This document shows positions 24,768-33,897 of a DNA stretch of 64,000 nucleotides, piece after piece. The notes under the pieces were generated by a model. That model was given only the letters and a program-made list of their open reading frames with translations. It was not told where the DNA came from and ran no database searches. Source of the stretch: Rhodobacteraceae bacterium EL129 (lineage in GTDB: Bacteria > Pseudomonadota > Alphaproteobacteria > Rhodobacterales > Rhodobacteraceae); assembly GCA_900313005.1 (NCBI GenBank), contig ONZJ01000002.1, forward strand, positions 1,690,996-1,754,995, read 5' to 3'. The stretch's first letter is position 1. Each line of letters opens with the position of its first letter. A program made the position numbers and the translations under genes.

Positions 24768-25760
24768 GTGGCGCAATCAATTCAGACCTCAAGAAAGACT
24801 CAAAGCACGCGCTATGTATTTGTCTTACTTGATAATTTCACGTTGCTGTGCTTTTCGGCTGCGGTCGAATGCTTGCGTATTGCCAACCGTATGGCCGACG
24901 CCCCTGTTTATGATTGGGTCCTGGCAGGCGAAGGCGGCACAACGGTCACATGCTCGGCCGGGGCGTCGTTTGAGGTGGATATCGACCTGGTAGAATTAAA
25001 ACGTGATGACGTGTTGATGATCTGCGGTGGCATCGATGTACAGGCGGCCACTTCAAAAAAGGTGCTCAACTGGCTGCGCCGCGAAGCACGCCGAGGCCTG
25101 AAGGTCGGAGGTCTGTGCACAGCCGCATATTCAGTGGCCAAAGCAGGATTGCTGGACGGCAAACGCGCCACAATCCACTGGGAAAATCAGGACAGCTTTG
25201 TGGAAGAGTTCGACGAGGTCGAGCTGACCAAGTCCGTCTTTGTGGTCGACGGCAATCGGATGACCACCGCCGGGGGCACCTCGTCTATAGACCTGATGCT
25301 GAAGCTTATTGCTGATGATCATGGGGAACAGCTGGCCAATGCGGTGGCCGATCAGTTAATTTACTCCTCGATCCGCACGGATCAGGACACACAGAGATTG
25401 TCGGTGCCCACCCGTATCGGCGTGCGTCATCCAAAGTTATCCCAGGTCATCCAGATGATGGAATCCAATATCGAAGAACCGATCAGCCCATCGATCCTGG
25501 CCAAAGATGTGGGCATGTCCACCCGGCAGCTCGAGCGTCTGTTCCGGCGGTATCTGAACCGCTCTCCCAAGCGGTACTACATGGAGTTGCGTCTGCAAAA
25601 GGCACGCAACCTGTTGATGCAAACCGATATGACGGTAATCAACGTGGCGCTGGCCTGTGGCTTTGCCTCACCCTCGCATTTTTCAAAGTGCTACCGGGGA
25701 CAATACAACATTACCCCCTACCGTGAACGTGGCGCACAATCGACCCGGTTGTCGGTTTGA
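24768..25760 (+). CDS. GlxA family AraC-type transcriptional regulator
   Basis: A 330-residue regulator starting at GTG with AAGGAA upstream. Residues 15 to about 190 form a DJ-1/PfpI-like domain ('YVFVLLDNFTLLCFSAAVECLR', 'GLCTAAYSVAKAGLLDGKRATIHW'), where the usual nucleophile position holds Cys in 'GLCTA'. The AraC double helix-turn-helix follows ('LAKDVGMSTRQLERLFRRYLNRSPKRYYMELRLQKAR', 'VALACGFASPSHFSKCYRGQY'). Related regulators (GbdR, ArgR, CdhR) control catabolism of quaternary amines or arginine. No clear target is adjacent. Confidence 0.92.
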   Translation: MAQSIQTSRKTQSTRYVFVLLDNFTLLCFSAAVECLRIANRMADAPVYDWVLAGEGGTTVTCSAGASFEVDIDLVELKRDDVLMICGGIDVQAATSKKVLNWLRREARRGLKVGGLCTAAYSVAKAGLLDGKRATIHWENQDSFVEEFDEVELTKSVFVVDGNRMTTAGGTSSIDLMLKLIADDHGEQLANAVADQLIYSSIRTDQDTQRLSVPTRIGVRHPKLSQVIQMMESNIEEPISPSILAKDVGMSTRQLERLFRRYLNRSPKRYYMELRLQKARNLLMQTDMTVINVALACGFASPSHFSKCYRGQYNITPYRERGAQSTRLSV

Positions 25761-25776
25761 GGGGCTACGCGCCCCT
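25760..25776. terminator. hairpin at the 3' end of the GlxA regulator gene
   Basis: AGGGGC-TACGC-GCCCCT overlaps the stop codon and is followed by a second short palindrome, GACCTGAGGTC (25777-25787). There is no T-run. Similar to the hairpin at 21238-21254. Confidence 0.4.
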
Positions 25777-25785
25777 GACCTGAGG

Positions 25786-26202
25786 TCAAAAACTATCATT
25801 CAGTGGAAAGAAGTCCGTGTTGAACTTAATGTTGATCACGACCAGATCGCTTTCGCGCTGATGCAGCAGGACGGTGACCCAAACATAGCTGAGCCCCGTC
25901 CAATAGGCATACATTTCCTGTGACCAACCCTCGTGCATCTGTTTGGTTTGCACCGTGCTCTTGTGTTTGAAGTCCATCGGGAAGATCACCCGCATCCGGG
26001 TTTCAAGATCGGCGCGCTCGTCTTCCGTCATTTCATCTGCGCCGCCAAAGCGTCCCAACATCCGCGCGATCTGACGAGACATCATCAGTTCGTCCAACGT
26101 ATTGCGCATCTGATCATAGTCTTTGAACACCGGCTGCTCCTGGGCCAGAGCGGACAGCGGTGCGACGGCCAGAGCGGCAATCAATATCAGGCGTTTGATC
26201 AT
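25786..26202 (-). CDS. small secreted protein of unknown function
   Basis: A 138-residue protein starting MIKRLILIAALAVAPLSALAQ, a textbook Sec signal peptide cut after ALA. The mature 117 residues are mostly helical ('YDQMRNTLDELMMSRQIARMLGRFG') and end in a beta-rich part ('GLSYVWVTVLLHQRESDLVVINIKF'). I do not recognise it. Its ATG overlaps the stop of the upstream hydrolase-like gene (ATGA), so the two are made together. A periplasmic partner of that protein is possible. Confidence 0.7.
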   Translation of the reverse strand: MIKRLILIAALAVAPLSALAQEQPVFKDYDQMRNTLDELMMSRQIARMLGRFGGADEMTEDERADLETRMRVIFPMDFKHKSTVQTKQMHEGWSQEMYAYWTGLSYVWVTVLLHQRESDLVVINIKFNTDFFPLNDSF

Positions 26203-26768
26203 GATGACTTTTTCATTCCAAGAGTTGAGAACGCGTTGCCATACATCCAGCGCCACGCCGCCTTCATCCCGGCAATTTCTTCTGCGGTGCTGATGTTCGA
26301 TTTCCATGGCTCGGCCTTTTCGTGAATATTGTTTTGGCGATCATCTGCTTTGACCAGGGCCGAACCGATGGCTGGCCCAGTCCAGGCACCACCAACCGGC
26401 CCAAATTTTGACACCCCAATCTGTCCTACTTTGGCCATATTGGCATAGTCTTCGGCGTCCACATCAGGTGTCACCATTTCACCGCCGTTGGGCCATCCGC
26501 CCAGAAACAACTTTTTACTATCATCACGCATTGATCCATAGGTGCGTTCAATCCAGGCCATCGCCTCGTCTATGATCGCAGCCGAGCTATATCCGGTTAC
26601 ACTGTCATGCGTGCCCATGCGATATTGCGTGTTGGTAAAGCCCACAGCCCCCATGCGTTTGACGTGGGCCGAAGACAGGGCCTCGGACCCTGGAAGGGTC
26701 AAACAGGATTGCGGCAGGCTGGTCTGGTCCTGATTGTCTGTACCGTCAATTCCAAAATAGAAATTCAT
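26199..26768 (-). CDS. short protein resembling the start of a DUF2235-type hydrolase
   Basis: A 189-residue protein without a signal peptide. It begins MNFYFGIDGTDNQDQT, like the 'DGTxN' opening of DUF2235 alpha/beta hydrolases, some of which are type VI secretion lipases. 'AIIDEAMAWIERTYG' followed by 'KKLFLGGWPNGGEMV' (about 85-99) sits where the nucleophile elbow G-x-S-x-G is expected, but Ser is replaced, so catalysis is doubtful. DUF2235 proteins are usually over 350 residues, so this is short. Downstream and coupled is a small secreted protein. Family placement is tentative. Confidence 0.6.
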   Translation of the reverse strand: MNFYFGIDGTDNQDQTSLPQSCLTLPGSEALSSAHVKRMGAVGFTNTQYRMGTHDSVTGYSSAAIIDEAMAWIERTYGSMRDDSKKLFLGGWPNGGEMVTPDVDAEDYANMAKVGQIGVSKFGPVGGAWTGPAIGSALVKADDRQNNIHEKAEPWKSNISTAEEIAGMKAAWRWMYGNAFSTLGMKKSS

Positions 26769-26865
26769 TTAAGTGCTCCCGGTCAGAAATAAATTGGGCG
26801 AATGCTTGTGTCGGACTATGGATCGCACGATATGCGTGTGACAAGAGCAGAAACCACACGCGGAC

Positions 26866-27963
26866 CTACGGGCTTAGCCGATACAGAGCCCCCTCGCCCA
26901 CTGACAAAAACCAGATGCTGCCATCGGGGGCCTCACGAATATCGCGTACGCGTGTGGTTTGATCGGAATTCAACGCTTCAACTTCGCGTAAGGGGCTGCC
27001 GGAGAGCCGCGCGATATAGTCGAACTTCAGCGACCCTACAAAGATATCCCCGGCCCATTCTGGCCAAAGCTTGCCCGAATAGATCATCATCCCCGAGGGT
27101 GCGATTGAGGGATCCCAGTAGAATTCGGGCTGTTCCATCCCTTCCTTGGCCGTGCCTTCTCCGATTTTGCCGCCCGAGTAATGGCGGCCATAGGAAATCA
27201 CCGGCCAACCGTAGTTGGCACCCTTGCGGATGAAGTTCACCTCATCCCCGCCCTTGGCGCCGTGTTCGACAACCCATAGATTTCCCATTTGGTCCAACGC
27301 GGCGGCCTGAGGGTTTCGATGTCCGTAGCTCCAGATTTCGGGCTGCGCGCCGGACTGGCCCACGAATGGATTATCACTCGGCACTGTGCCGTCGCGAGCG
27401 ATGCGAATGACTGATCCGTTTTCGCGGCTTAGGTCTTGAGCGGAGGGGCGATCTCCTCGCTCACCAATGGTCACATACAAATACCCATCGCGCCCCTCGA
27501 CAATGCGCGATCCAAAATGCCGCCCTCCTTTTGATCCACGCTCCATTTCGAAGATCATCTTCCAATCTTTCAGGCTAAGGCCATCCGTACTCAGAACCGC
27601 ACGGGCCACTGCGGTGCCCGCGCGGCGGCGCTGAGGTTTGGCATAGGAAAGAAACAGCTCGCGACTTTGGACGAAATCACGCGGTATCATCACGTCCAAT
27701 AGGCCGCCTTGTCCTTCGTCATAGACCTCAGCCACACCGGAGACGTCGTTCAGGGTGTTGTCCTTGATCACAAGCAACCGGCCATCTCTTTCGGTGATCA
27801 ACACGCCACCGTCAGGCAGAAATCCAAAGGCCCAGGGCACATCCAGCCGATCCGTTATCAGCTGCAGTTTCAACTCTCCCTGGCTACTGGTCAGGGACTG
27901 CGCCTGTGCCAGCGCCGGACATGCCAACAGGCAAACCAAGACCAAATATCCAAATATGCGCAT
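26866..27963 (-). CDS. PQQ-dependent aldose sugar dehydrogenase family protein
   Basis: A 365-residue protein with signal peptide (MRIFGYLVLVCLLACPALAQA). It is a six-bladed beta-propeller of the soluble glucose dehydrogenase/YliI type: 'RLDVPWAFGFLPDGGVLITERDGRL', 'GSKGGRHFGSRIV' (the catalytic-type His), 'GHRNPQAAALD', 'WVVEHGAKGGDEVN' and 'GANYGWP'. Such enzymes oxidise aldose sugars in the periplasm with PQQ and calcium. No PQQ synthesis genes are in the window. Length and motif order are complete. The true substrate is uncertain. Confidence 0.9.
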   Translation of the reverse strand: MRIFGYLVLVCLLACPALAQAQSLTSSQGELKLQLITDRLDVPWAFGFLPDGGVLITERDGRLLVIKDNTLNDVSGVAEVYDEGQGGLLDVMIPRDFVQSRELFLSYAKPQRRRAGTAVARAVLSTDGLSLKDWKMIFEMERGSKGGRHFGSRIVEGRDGYLYVTIGERGDRPSAQDLSRENGSVIRIARDGTVPSDNPFVGQSGAQPEIWSYGHRNPQAAALDQMGNLWVVEHGAKGGDEVNFIRKGANYGWPVISYGRHYSGGKIGEGTAKEGMEQPEFYWDPSIAPSGMMIYSGKLWPEWAGDIFVGSLKFDYIARLSGSPLREVEALNSDQTTRVRDIREAPDGSIWFLSVGEGALYRLSP

Positions 27964-28115
27964 GAAATACCTCCAGTCCTAGAATATAGGCGGTTTGCTC
28001 CAGAACCCAATTCATGCATTGAGGTGTCAGGAAAACACTCTTTTCATTCTGCGCGGCGCGACTTACGATTTTCAGCGAGCCTACATAAGGCATATCGCAC
28101 GGTGAAGGTGGACGC

Positions 28116-28640
28116 GTGGCCCTGAGATACATCATTGCTTTCGTCGCTGCGCTGGGGGCCTCACCGGCCTTGGCGCAAGAGACACCTTGTTTTGAACTGG
28201 ATGAAGCAACAACCTTTTGTGGGAGGGAGGCCGGATGGGCCAAAACACCCGCACAGCCCGTCCCGGGCACCACCAGCTTTGTCAACCGGGCCTATCTGTT
28301 TGCCGTGACCGTCCAGCGCAACCACGGTCAAACCCCCAGCCCAGCCTTGTATGACGCTGCAATCAGCAGCGCGTTGCAAGGTATGGACACACGCACAGAT
28401 CTTCCCGACGGCACTCACCGCGCAAAAGACATGTCGTTTATCAGACGGGACGGGATGGAAGGCCGCCGCATGTTGATCCAGTCCACCTTCGACGGTGTGC
28501 CTGCCAGTTTCATGATGGATGTCTACTATTCCGACGAACACGCCTGGATTTTGCAAACCGGCCATGCCGGGGCGATTGATCCCGAGCGGCTGGCCCGGGT
28601 GCACGCGTTGACACTTCAGGAGATGCAGTTTGATCCGTAA
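28116..28640 (+). CDS. secreted protein of unknown function
   Basis: A 174-residue protein starting at GTG (MALRYIIAFVAALGASPALAQ) with a Sec signal peptide cut after ALA. The mature part has two early cysteines ('ETPCFELDEATTFCGREAGW') that may form a disulphide, then a compact alpha/beta pattern ('AYLFAVTVQRNHGQTPSPALYDAAI', 'SFMMDVYYSDEHAWILQTGH'). I do not recognise a family. It lies upstream of another small secreted Cys-containing protein and a GNAT gene on the same strand. Confidence 0.7.
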   Translation: MALRYIIAFVAALGASPALAQETPCFELDEATTFCGREAGWAKTPAQPVPGTTSFVNRAYLFAVTVQRNHGQTPSPALYDAAISSALQGMDTRTDLPDGTHRAKDMSFIRRDGMEGRRMLIQSTFDGVPASFMMDVYYSDEHAWILQTGHAGAIDPERLARVHALTLQEMQFDP

Positions 28641-28728
28641 GGGTGACCTCCGAAGCGTTTTGTCCAAGTTGGACAGGCACCTGGCGCAGGTCAAATCACC
28701 GGAAGCGGTCTTTTCAAGGAGTTCGATA

Positions 28729-29067
28729 ATGAAACACTTCACAGCTTTAGGACTAGCCATATTGTGCAGCGGTCCCGCCTGGGGGTTTTCCTGCGCCTTT
28801 GACCGCGAATGTTACGAGGACGAAGCCTGCGGACCCAGTGGATTTCTGGCCGAGGTTGAGATTGACGAGGAAAGACTGGTGACCGATTTCGGCGATCTGA
28901 CGATTGTTGCGGTCAAGCAGGGCGAGGCTCTGATCACGCTTTTTGCCACAGGCGCCGGAGCGGAATACATGATGTCAGTGGCGCCAGACGGCACGCGCCT
29001 GAGTGTACATATGAACGATGGGCCCGCGGTGGCGACATATCTGGGGGAATGCGAAGGGGCGTTTTGA
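28729..29067 (+). CDS. small secreted protein of unknown function
   Basis: A 112-residue protein. The start chosen is MKHFTALGLAILCSGPAWGF, with AAGGAG 8 bases upstream; the frame extends to 28630 but overlaps the previous gene. After the signal peptide come four closely spaced cysteines in 'SCAFDRECYEDEACGP'. A beta-rich part follows ('LVTDFGDLTIVAVKQGEALITLF', 'YMMSVAPDGTRLSVHM'), with a last Cys near the end. A small disulphide-bonded periplasmic protein is the best description. Confidence 0.75.
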   Translation: MKHFTALGLAILCSGPAWGFSCAFDRECYEDEACGPSGFLAEVEIDEERLVTDFGDLTIVAVKQGEALITLFATGAGAEYMMSVAPDGTRLSVHMNDGPAVATYLGECEGAF

Positions 29068-29088
29068 AGCCTGAAAGAAAGGCACGCG

Positions 29089-29661
29089 ATGCAACTGGAA
29101 TTTGACAGTGAGCGACTAAGCTTTCGCCCCCTGGAATTAGATGATCTGGATTTGATGATCGAGCTCTGGGGCGATCCGGACGTCATGAAGTATATCGCAG
29201 AACGCACCTATTCGCCCGAAGAGGTTGCCGAGAGGATCCCAACCACCACGCGTCGCGCCGGCGACGGGTGCATCGGCGTCTGGCGTCTGACTCATAAAGA
29301 AACGCACGAGAAACTTGGGACCGCGGTCTTGTTGCCGATGCCCGCCGAGTTGGACGATACGGATTGGGATTTGGTCAATGGTGGCCCCGTGCCAGATGAA
29401 GACATTGAAATCGGCTATGTCCTGAAACGCTCGGCCTGGGGACAAGGTTATGCGCCCGAGGCCTGCGCGCGCCTGTTGCGCTTTGCCTTTGAGGACAGTC
29501 CAATGGAGGAGATCACCGCCTGCACCGACCCCGAAAACATTGCTTCGCAACATATCCTCAGGACTTGTGGATTGCGATCCGTTGGAATGATCCGCGCCTA
29601 TCAGTCAGATCTGCCCGGGTTCAGGATCACCAGGTCCGAATGGCAGGCCCGGCACAGCTAA
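29089..29661 (+). CDS. GNAT family N-acetyltransferase
   Basis: A 190-residue RimJ/RimL-type acetyltransferase. It opens with 'LEFDSERLSFRPLELDDLDLMIELWGDPDVMKYI' and has the acetyl-CoA pyrophosphate loop 'KRSAWGQGYAPEACARLLRFAF' (about 111-132). It closes with 'ENIASQHILRTCGLRSVGMIRAY'. All expected elements are present, so it should be active. The acceptor is unknown. It begins 21 bases after the small secreted protein and may be the last gene of that short plus-strand group. Confidence 0.9.
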   Translation: MQLEFDSERLSFRPLELDDLDLMIELWGDPDVMKYIAERTYSPEEVAERIPTTTRRAGDGCIGVWRLTHKETHEKLGTAVLLPMPAELDDTDWDLVNGGPVPDEDIEIGYVLKRSAWGQGYAPEACARLLRFAFEDSPMEEITACTDPENIASQHILRTCGLRSVGMIRAYQSDLPGFRITRSEWQARHS

Positions 29662-29715
29662 GGACCTGCTACGGAGCCTTGCTGTTTTTGCCTTGGGTCG
29701 TTTGCCCGAAACGCT

Positions 29716-30399
29716 TTAGGTGACAGGAAACCGCTGATCGAATTCTTGCAGCCCGTTCGCCGAGAAAGTGATCATCCGGCTTCCCTCCACCCGTCTGGCC
29801 CAGCCGCGCACCTCTAGCTGAACCAGTAAGGCCGCTCCCAAGGCTCCGCTTAGATGTGAGCGCCGTTCGCTCCAATCCAGACACATCCTGCAGAGCGGGC
29901 GACGCTTGGACTGTAGACCGGCCAGATCAATGTCCATTTCCTTGACAAATGTAGCCCCCACGTAGGTCAGTGAAATCTCTTCCATGTCGATGGTGAAAAA
30001 CCCGCGTTGCGCCATGCTGTCAAACATCCGCACGCCTTGCGCGCCCGCCAGATGGTCATAGCAGATGCGCGAGGATCTCAGTTGGTCATCCGCTGGCCCT
30101 GTGCGGGTCCGCAAATGGCCCTTGTCGGCGGCCAGACCAGCGAGGCTCTCCAAGATCTGGGCCACACGCTCATCCTTCAGGGCATAGTACTTATGTCGCC
30201 CTTGTTTGCGCGGCCAGATCAACCCCGCGTCGGTCAGTTTTGACAGATGCGACGAGGCCGTGGCCGGCAGCACGCCCGCCTCATGCGCCAATTCGCCTGC
30301 GGTCAACGCCTTACCACTCAGCAAGGCGTTCAGGATATTGGCACGCGCCGGATCTCCGATCAGCGCGGCAATGCGGGTGATATCAGGACCTTCTTTCAT
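29716..30399 (-). CDS. ArsR family transcriptional regulator with C-terminal extension
   Basis: A 227-residue protein from MKEGPDITRIAALIGDPARA. The winged helix spans residues 5-85 ('ILNALLSGKALTAGELAHEAGVLPATASSHLSKLTDAGLI'). ArsR proteins are normally about 100 residues. Here a further 130 follow, with 'SSRICYDHLAGAQGVRMFDSM' and 'RRPLCRMCLDWSERRSHLSGALG', whose CxxC and His could bind a metal or thiol signal. The frame also extends 22 codons upstream with two Cys and two His (CPALTQGGECAHH), so the start is not certain. It is divergent from a DUF1127 gene, the likely target. Confidence 0.82.
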   Translation of the reverse strand: MKEGPDITRIAALIGDPARANILNALLSGKALTAGELAHEAGVLPATASSHLSKLTDAGLIWPRKQGRHKYYALKDERVAQILESLAGLAADKGHLRTRTGPADDQLRSSRICYDHLAGAQGVRMFDSMAQRGFFTIDMEEISLTYVGATFVKEMDIDLAGLQSKRRPLCRMCLDWSERRSHLSGALGAALLVQLEVRGWARRVEGSRMITFSANGLQEFDQRFPVT

Positions 30400-30523
30400 G
30401 GCCACATGGTGGGCGCATTCCCCACCTTGCGTCAAGGCGGGACAGTTTGATCCCGGTCGAAACATCCCTCACCGAAAATCTGCGATCCTCTCGGCAGTCA
30501 ATGCACAAAGAAGGAGTTAGAAG

Positions 30524-30709
30524 ATGATCACCACACTAACCCAAACCCGTCGCAACCACGCCCTCAACCTGCGCGACGTGTTGCAGATTTGGTTGCGCAA
30601 TCACACAACCCGCAAGACGATGCGGCGCCTGACGACAGACCAACTGGCAGATGTCGGGATTACCCAGAAAGAGGCCCGCACCGAGGGCCGCAAATGGTTC
30701 TGGCAATAG
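30524..30709 (+). CDS. DUF1127 domain protein
   Basis: A 61-residue protein with AAGGAG before the ATG. The C-terminal half carries the DUF1127 (YjiS-like) pattern 'LRNHTTRKTMRRLTTDQLADVGITQKEARTEGRKWFW'. DUF1127 proteins are small, basic and arginine-rich; some in alphaproteobacteria act on RNA turnover or phosphate and carbon metabolism. It is divergent from an ArsR-type regulator. A second DUF1127 gene in this window (55584-55817) also lies opposite a regulator. Confidence 0.9.
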   Translation: MITTLTQTRRNHALNLRDVLQIWLRNHTTRKTMRRLTTDQLADVGITQKEARTEGRKWFWQ

Positions 30710-30722
30710 GAAGTAGCGCCCG

Positions 30723-32651
30723 TTACGCCCGCTTATCCCCGATCTGTGCGACACCCAGCACATCCAGCACCTTGGCTTCGATATCGGCGGCATTCAGCCC
30801 GGCGGTGTCATACATCTCAGTCGGGCCCGCCTGATCAATGAAAGCATCGGGCAAGACCATAGAGCGATACCTGAAGCCGTCATCAAACACGCCGTGTTCC
30901 GCCAGAAGCTGTGCCACATGGCTGCCAAAGCCGCCCACAGCACCCTCTTCGATGGTGATCAATGCCTCGTGATCAGCGGCCAGCGACAGGATCATCTCCT
31001 CGTCCAGCGGTTTGGCAAATCGGGCATCGGCCACGGTGGGGGTCACCCCACGCGCGCTCAGGGCCTCGGCTGCTTTCATAACTTCGCCCAGTCGTGTGCC
31101 GAACGACAGAAGGGCGACACGTGATCCTTTCTGGATCAACCGGCCTTTGCCGATCTCCAGCACCTCGCCACGCTCGGGCATCTCAACCCCCTGCCCTTCA
31201 CCGCGTGGGAAGCGGAAGGCGATCGGGCCGCTGTCATGGGCGACGGCTGTGGCCACCATATGTTTCAGCTCTGCCTCGTCGGCGGCGGCCATCACCACGA
31301 ACCCGGGCAAGTTCGACAGAAACCCAATATCAAAGCTGCCCGCATGGGTGGCCCCATCGGCCCCCACCAGCCCCGCGCGGTCAATCGCAAAGCGCACCGG
31401 CAAATGTTGCAGAGCGACGTCATGTACGACCTGGTCGTAGCCGCGTTGCAGAAAGGTGGAATACAAGGCGCAAAACGGCTTCATCCCGCCTGCCGCCAGC
31501 CCGCCCGAAAACGTCACCGCATGTTGCTCGGCAATGCCGACGTCAAAACAGCGGCTGGGATAGCGCTCGGCAAAAAGGTTCAGCCCGGTGCCGTCCGGCA
31601 TTGCCGCCGTGATCGCGCAAATTTTGTCGTCCCTCGCCGCTTCTTCCAACAACGTATCGGCAAAGACACGCGTATAGCTGGGCGCGTTCGAGGGGGATTT
31701 CTTCTGCTTGCCCGTCACCACGTCAAACTTAGCCGTCGCATGCCCGCCATCACGCGCGGCCTCGGCCGGGGCATAGCCCTTGCCTTTCTTGGTGGTCACA
31801 TGGATCAGGATCGGTCCGGTGGCGCGTTGCCGCACAGTGCGCAGCACGGGCAGCAGCTGGTCCATGTCATGGCCATCAATCGGCCCGAGGTAGGAAAACC
31901 CAAGTTCTTCAAAGAGCGTGCCGCCCACAGTCATACCCTTCAGCATTTCCTTGGCGCGTTTCGCCCCCTCTTGAAAGGGTTCGGGCAGTAGCGATACAGC
32001 TCCCTTGGCGGCCGCTTTCAGCTCCTGAAACGGCTCGCCTGCATAGAGGCGTGACAGGTAAGACGACAGTGCCCCCACGGGTGGGGCAATCGACATTTCA
32101 TTGTCGTTCAGAATGACGATCAGGCGTTTCTTCAAATGCCCTGCGTTGTTCATCGCTTCAAAAGCCATGCCCGCAGACATCGCACCATCGCCAATTACTG
32201 CAATTGCGTCGCCATGGCCGGTGTCACATGCCCCGCCCAGATCGCGTGCCACGGCAAACCCAAGCGCGGCACTGATCGAGGTTGAACTATGGGCAGCCCC
32301 GAACGGGTCATAGGGGCTTTCGGTCCGTTTCGTAAATCCGCTGAGGCCGTCCTTCATCCGCAATGTGCGGATACGGTCGCGTCGCCCGGTCAGGATTTTA
32401 TGGGGGTAACATTGGTGCGAGACATCCCAGATGATCTTGTCGCGTGGGGCATCAAACACCGCATGCAGGGCCACCGTCAGTTCCACCACTCCCAGCCCCG
32501 CGCCCAAATGGCCGCCGGTTTCCGATACCGCCGAAATAGTCTCGGACCGCAATTCTTGGGCCAACTGCACCAATTGCACATCGGACATCTGGTTCATGTC
32601 CGCCGGGGTGGTCACCTGGTCCAGCAAGGGCGTGTCTGGGCGATCTGTCAT
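30723..32651 (-). CDS. dxs: 1-deoxy-D-xylulose-5-phosphate synthase
   Basis: A 642-residue enzyme starting [13 protein letters not shown], with GAGGAGGGG upstream; 34 further in-frame codons are not real. It condenses pyruvate and glyceraldehyde 3-phosphate with thiamine diphosphate, the first step of the MEP isoprenoid route. Seen: '[18 protein letters not shown]' (TPP/Mg site, about 150-168), '[10 protein letters not shown]', '[17 protein letters not shown]' (catalytic Glu) and the transketolase C-terminal domain. It is the last gene of xseB-ispA-dxs, the usual order in alphaproteobacteria. Confidence 0.97.
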   Translation of the reverse strand: MTDRPDTPLLDQVTTPADMNQMSDVQLVQLAQELRSETISAVSETGGHLGAGLGVVELTVALHAVFDAPRDKIIWDVSHQCYPHKILTGRRDRIRTLRMKDGLSGFTKRTESPYDPFGAAHSSTSISAALGFAVARDLGGACDTGHGDAIAVIGDGAMSAGMAFEAMNNAGHLKKRLIVILNDNEMSIAPPVGALSSYLSRLYAGEPFQELKAAAKGAVSLLPEPFQEGAKRAKEMLKGMTVGGTLFEELGFSYLGPIDGHDMDQLLPVLRTVRQRATGPILIHVTTKKGKGYAPAEAARDGGHATAKFDVVTGKQKKSPSNAPSYTRVFADTLLEEAARDDKICAITAAMPDGTGLNLFAERYPSRCFDVGIAEQHAVTFSGGLAAGGMKPFCALYSTFLQRGYDQVVHDVALQHLPVRFAIDRAGLVGADGATHAGSFDIGFLSNLPGFVVMAAADEAELKHMVATAVAHDSGPIAFRFPRGEGQGVEMPERGEVLEIGKGRLIQKGSRVALLSFGTRLGEVMKAAEALSARGVTPTVADARFAKPLDEEMILSLAADHEALITIEEGAVGGFGSHVAQLLAEHGVFDDGFRYRSMVLPDAFIDQAGPTEMYDTAGLNAADIEAKVLDVLGVAQIGDKRA

Positions 32652-32673
32652 AGTCCCCTCCTCAGGGGTAAAG

Positions 32674-33540
32674 TCACGTCTGACGTGCGATAACGAAACG
32701 CGCCAGTTGCTGCAAGGTATCCGCCTTGTTCCCATAGATAGATAGGGCGTCACAGGCTTGATTTACAAGGTTTTCTGCGCGACGTTTTGCCTCGTCCAAC
32801 CCAAGGAGGAACACAAAGGTGGCTTTGCCGGCTGCTTCGTCCTTGCCGACGGCCTTGCCAGCAGCGTCCGCGTCACCGGTGACGTCAATGATGTCGTCCT
32901 GAATTTGGAAGGCCAGACCCAGAGCTTCGGAATAGGTTGAGAGTGCCCCAAGATCAGCCTGCGCCATACGCGGCCCGACCAATGCCGCCCATTTGATCAG
33001 CGCGCCCGTTTTGCCGGCTTGCAGATGCGTGATTTCGTCTAAGGTCAAAGCACGGCCTGCACTTTCGGCAGCAATATCCAGAGCCTGCCCCAGCACCATC
33101 CCCTGCCCGCCTGCCGCCTGCGCGAGGCTTAACGCCAATTCAGCGCGGACCTCGGCGCGCTGAGAAACCTCGGGCGCGCTGACCAATTCAAAGGCCAGTG
33201 CCTGCAGCGCATCGCCGACCAGAACGGCAGTGGCCTCGTCCCATTTCACATGAACCGTGGGTTGGCTGCGGCGCATGTCATCGTCATCCATGCAAGGCAG
33301 ATCATCATGCACCAGGGAATAGGCGTGCATTGCTTCGATCGCAGCCCCCGGCCAAACCGAATGTGCCTCCGCAATCCCATGCAACCGCGCACTTTCCATC
33401 GCCAGAAAGGCGCGGATGCGCTTGCCTCCTGTCGTGGCATAGCGCATGCCGTGCACAACGGGCGTATCTTCAAATGGAAACAAGGCTTGTGAAAGCCGCG
33501 CCTCGACAGCGGCAATCACCTCGGCCTGACGTGCCTTCAT
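32674..33540 (-). CDS. ispA: polyprenyl synthase family protein, farnesyl diphosphate synthase
   Basis: A 288-residue trans-prenyltransferase. The first aspartate-rich motif is [13 protein letters not shown] (about 79-91) and the second DDIID (about 215). '[11 protein letters not shown]' and '[12 protein letters not shown]' are further family sites. The spacing in the first motif (DDxxxxD with two inserted residues) is of the bacterial FPP synthase type. It builds farnesyl diphosphate from IPP and DMAPP. It starts 5 bases after xseB and is followed by dxs, so isoprenoid supply is encoded as a unit. Confidence 0.95.
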   Translation of the reverse strand: MKARQAEVIAAVEARLSQALFPFEDTPVVHGMRYATTGGKRIRAFLAMESARLHGIAEAHSVWPGAAIEAMHAYSLVHDDLPCMDDDDMRRSQPTVHVKWDEATAVLVGDALQALAFELVSAPEVSQRAEVRAELALSLAQAAGGQGMVLGQALDIAAESAGRALTLDEITHLQAGKTGALIKWAALVGPRMAQADLGALSTYSEALGLAFQIQDDIIDVTGDADAAGKAVGKDEAAGKATFVFLLGLDEAKRRAENLVNQACDALSIYGNKADTLQQLARFVIARQT

Positions 33541-33545
33541 GGGTC

Positions 33546-33788
33546 TTACATCCCCTCAACAGGCGTCGTGCCTGTCGGTTGGCCATCGCTGCCCAAGGTG
33601 ATCGCGGCCACTTTCTCTTCGGCTTCTTTCAGCTTGGCCTCGCAGCGCTTTTTCAGCTCCGCCCCACGCTCATACAGCTTGATGCTGTCCTCCAGCGCCA
33701 CATCGCCGCGTTCCAGCTTGCCGACGACCTGTTCCAGTTCGCGCATTGCGTCCTCAAAGGACATTTCAGAGATCGGGGTGTCGGTCAT
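33546..33788 (-). CDS. xseB: exodeoxyribonuclease VII small subunit
   Basis: An 80-residue protein with the whole XseB signature: 'MSFEDAMRELEQVVGKLERGDVALEDSIKLYERGAELKKRCEAKL', split here only by reading order, at residues 9 to about 53. It forms a coiled helical hairpin. It binds XseA to make the nuclease that degrades single-stranded DNA. First gene of xseB-ispA-dxs. The C-terminal Pro/Thr tail is unremarkable. Confidence 0.96.
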   Translation of the reverse strand: MTDTPISEMSFEDAMRELEQVVGKLERGDVALEDSIKLYERGAELKKRCEAKLKEAEEKVAAITLGSDGQPTGTTPVEGM

Positions 33789-33897
33789 CAGCGCCTATCC
33801 TTGTCGCAGTCGTAGGGTGTTCGGGGCCACCTTAGTCGGGGCGCGCGCAGGGTTCAATTCGGTTGACGCCTGTGTGGCTGTGATCAATGGTCTGAAT

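Noticed and set aside
33568..33897. Long N-terminal extension of the APH-type kinase
   Set aside because: This part is Ser-rich, antisense to xseB and has no ribosome site; the kinase similarity starts after 33898.
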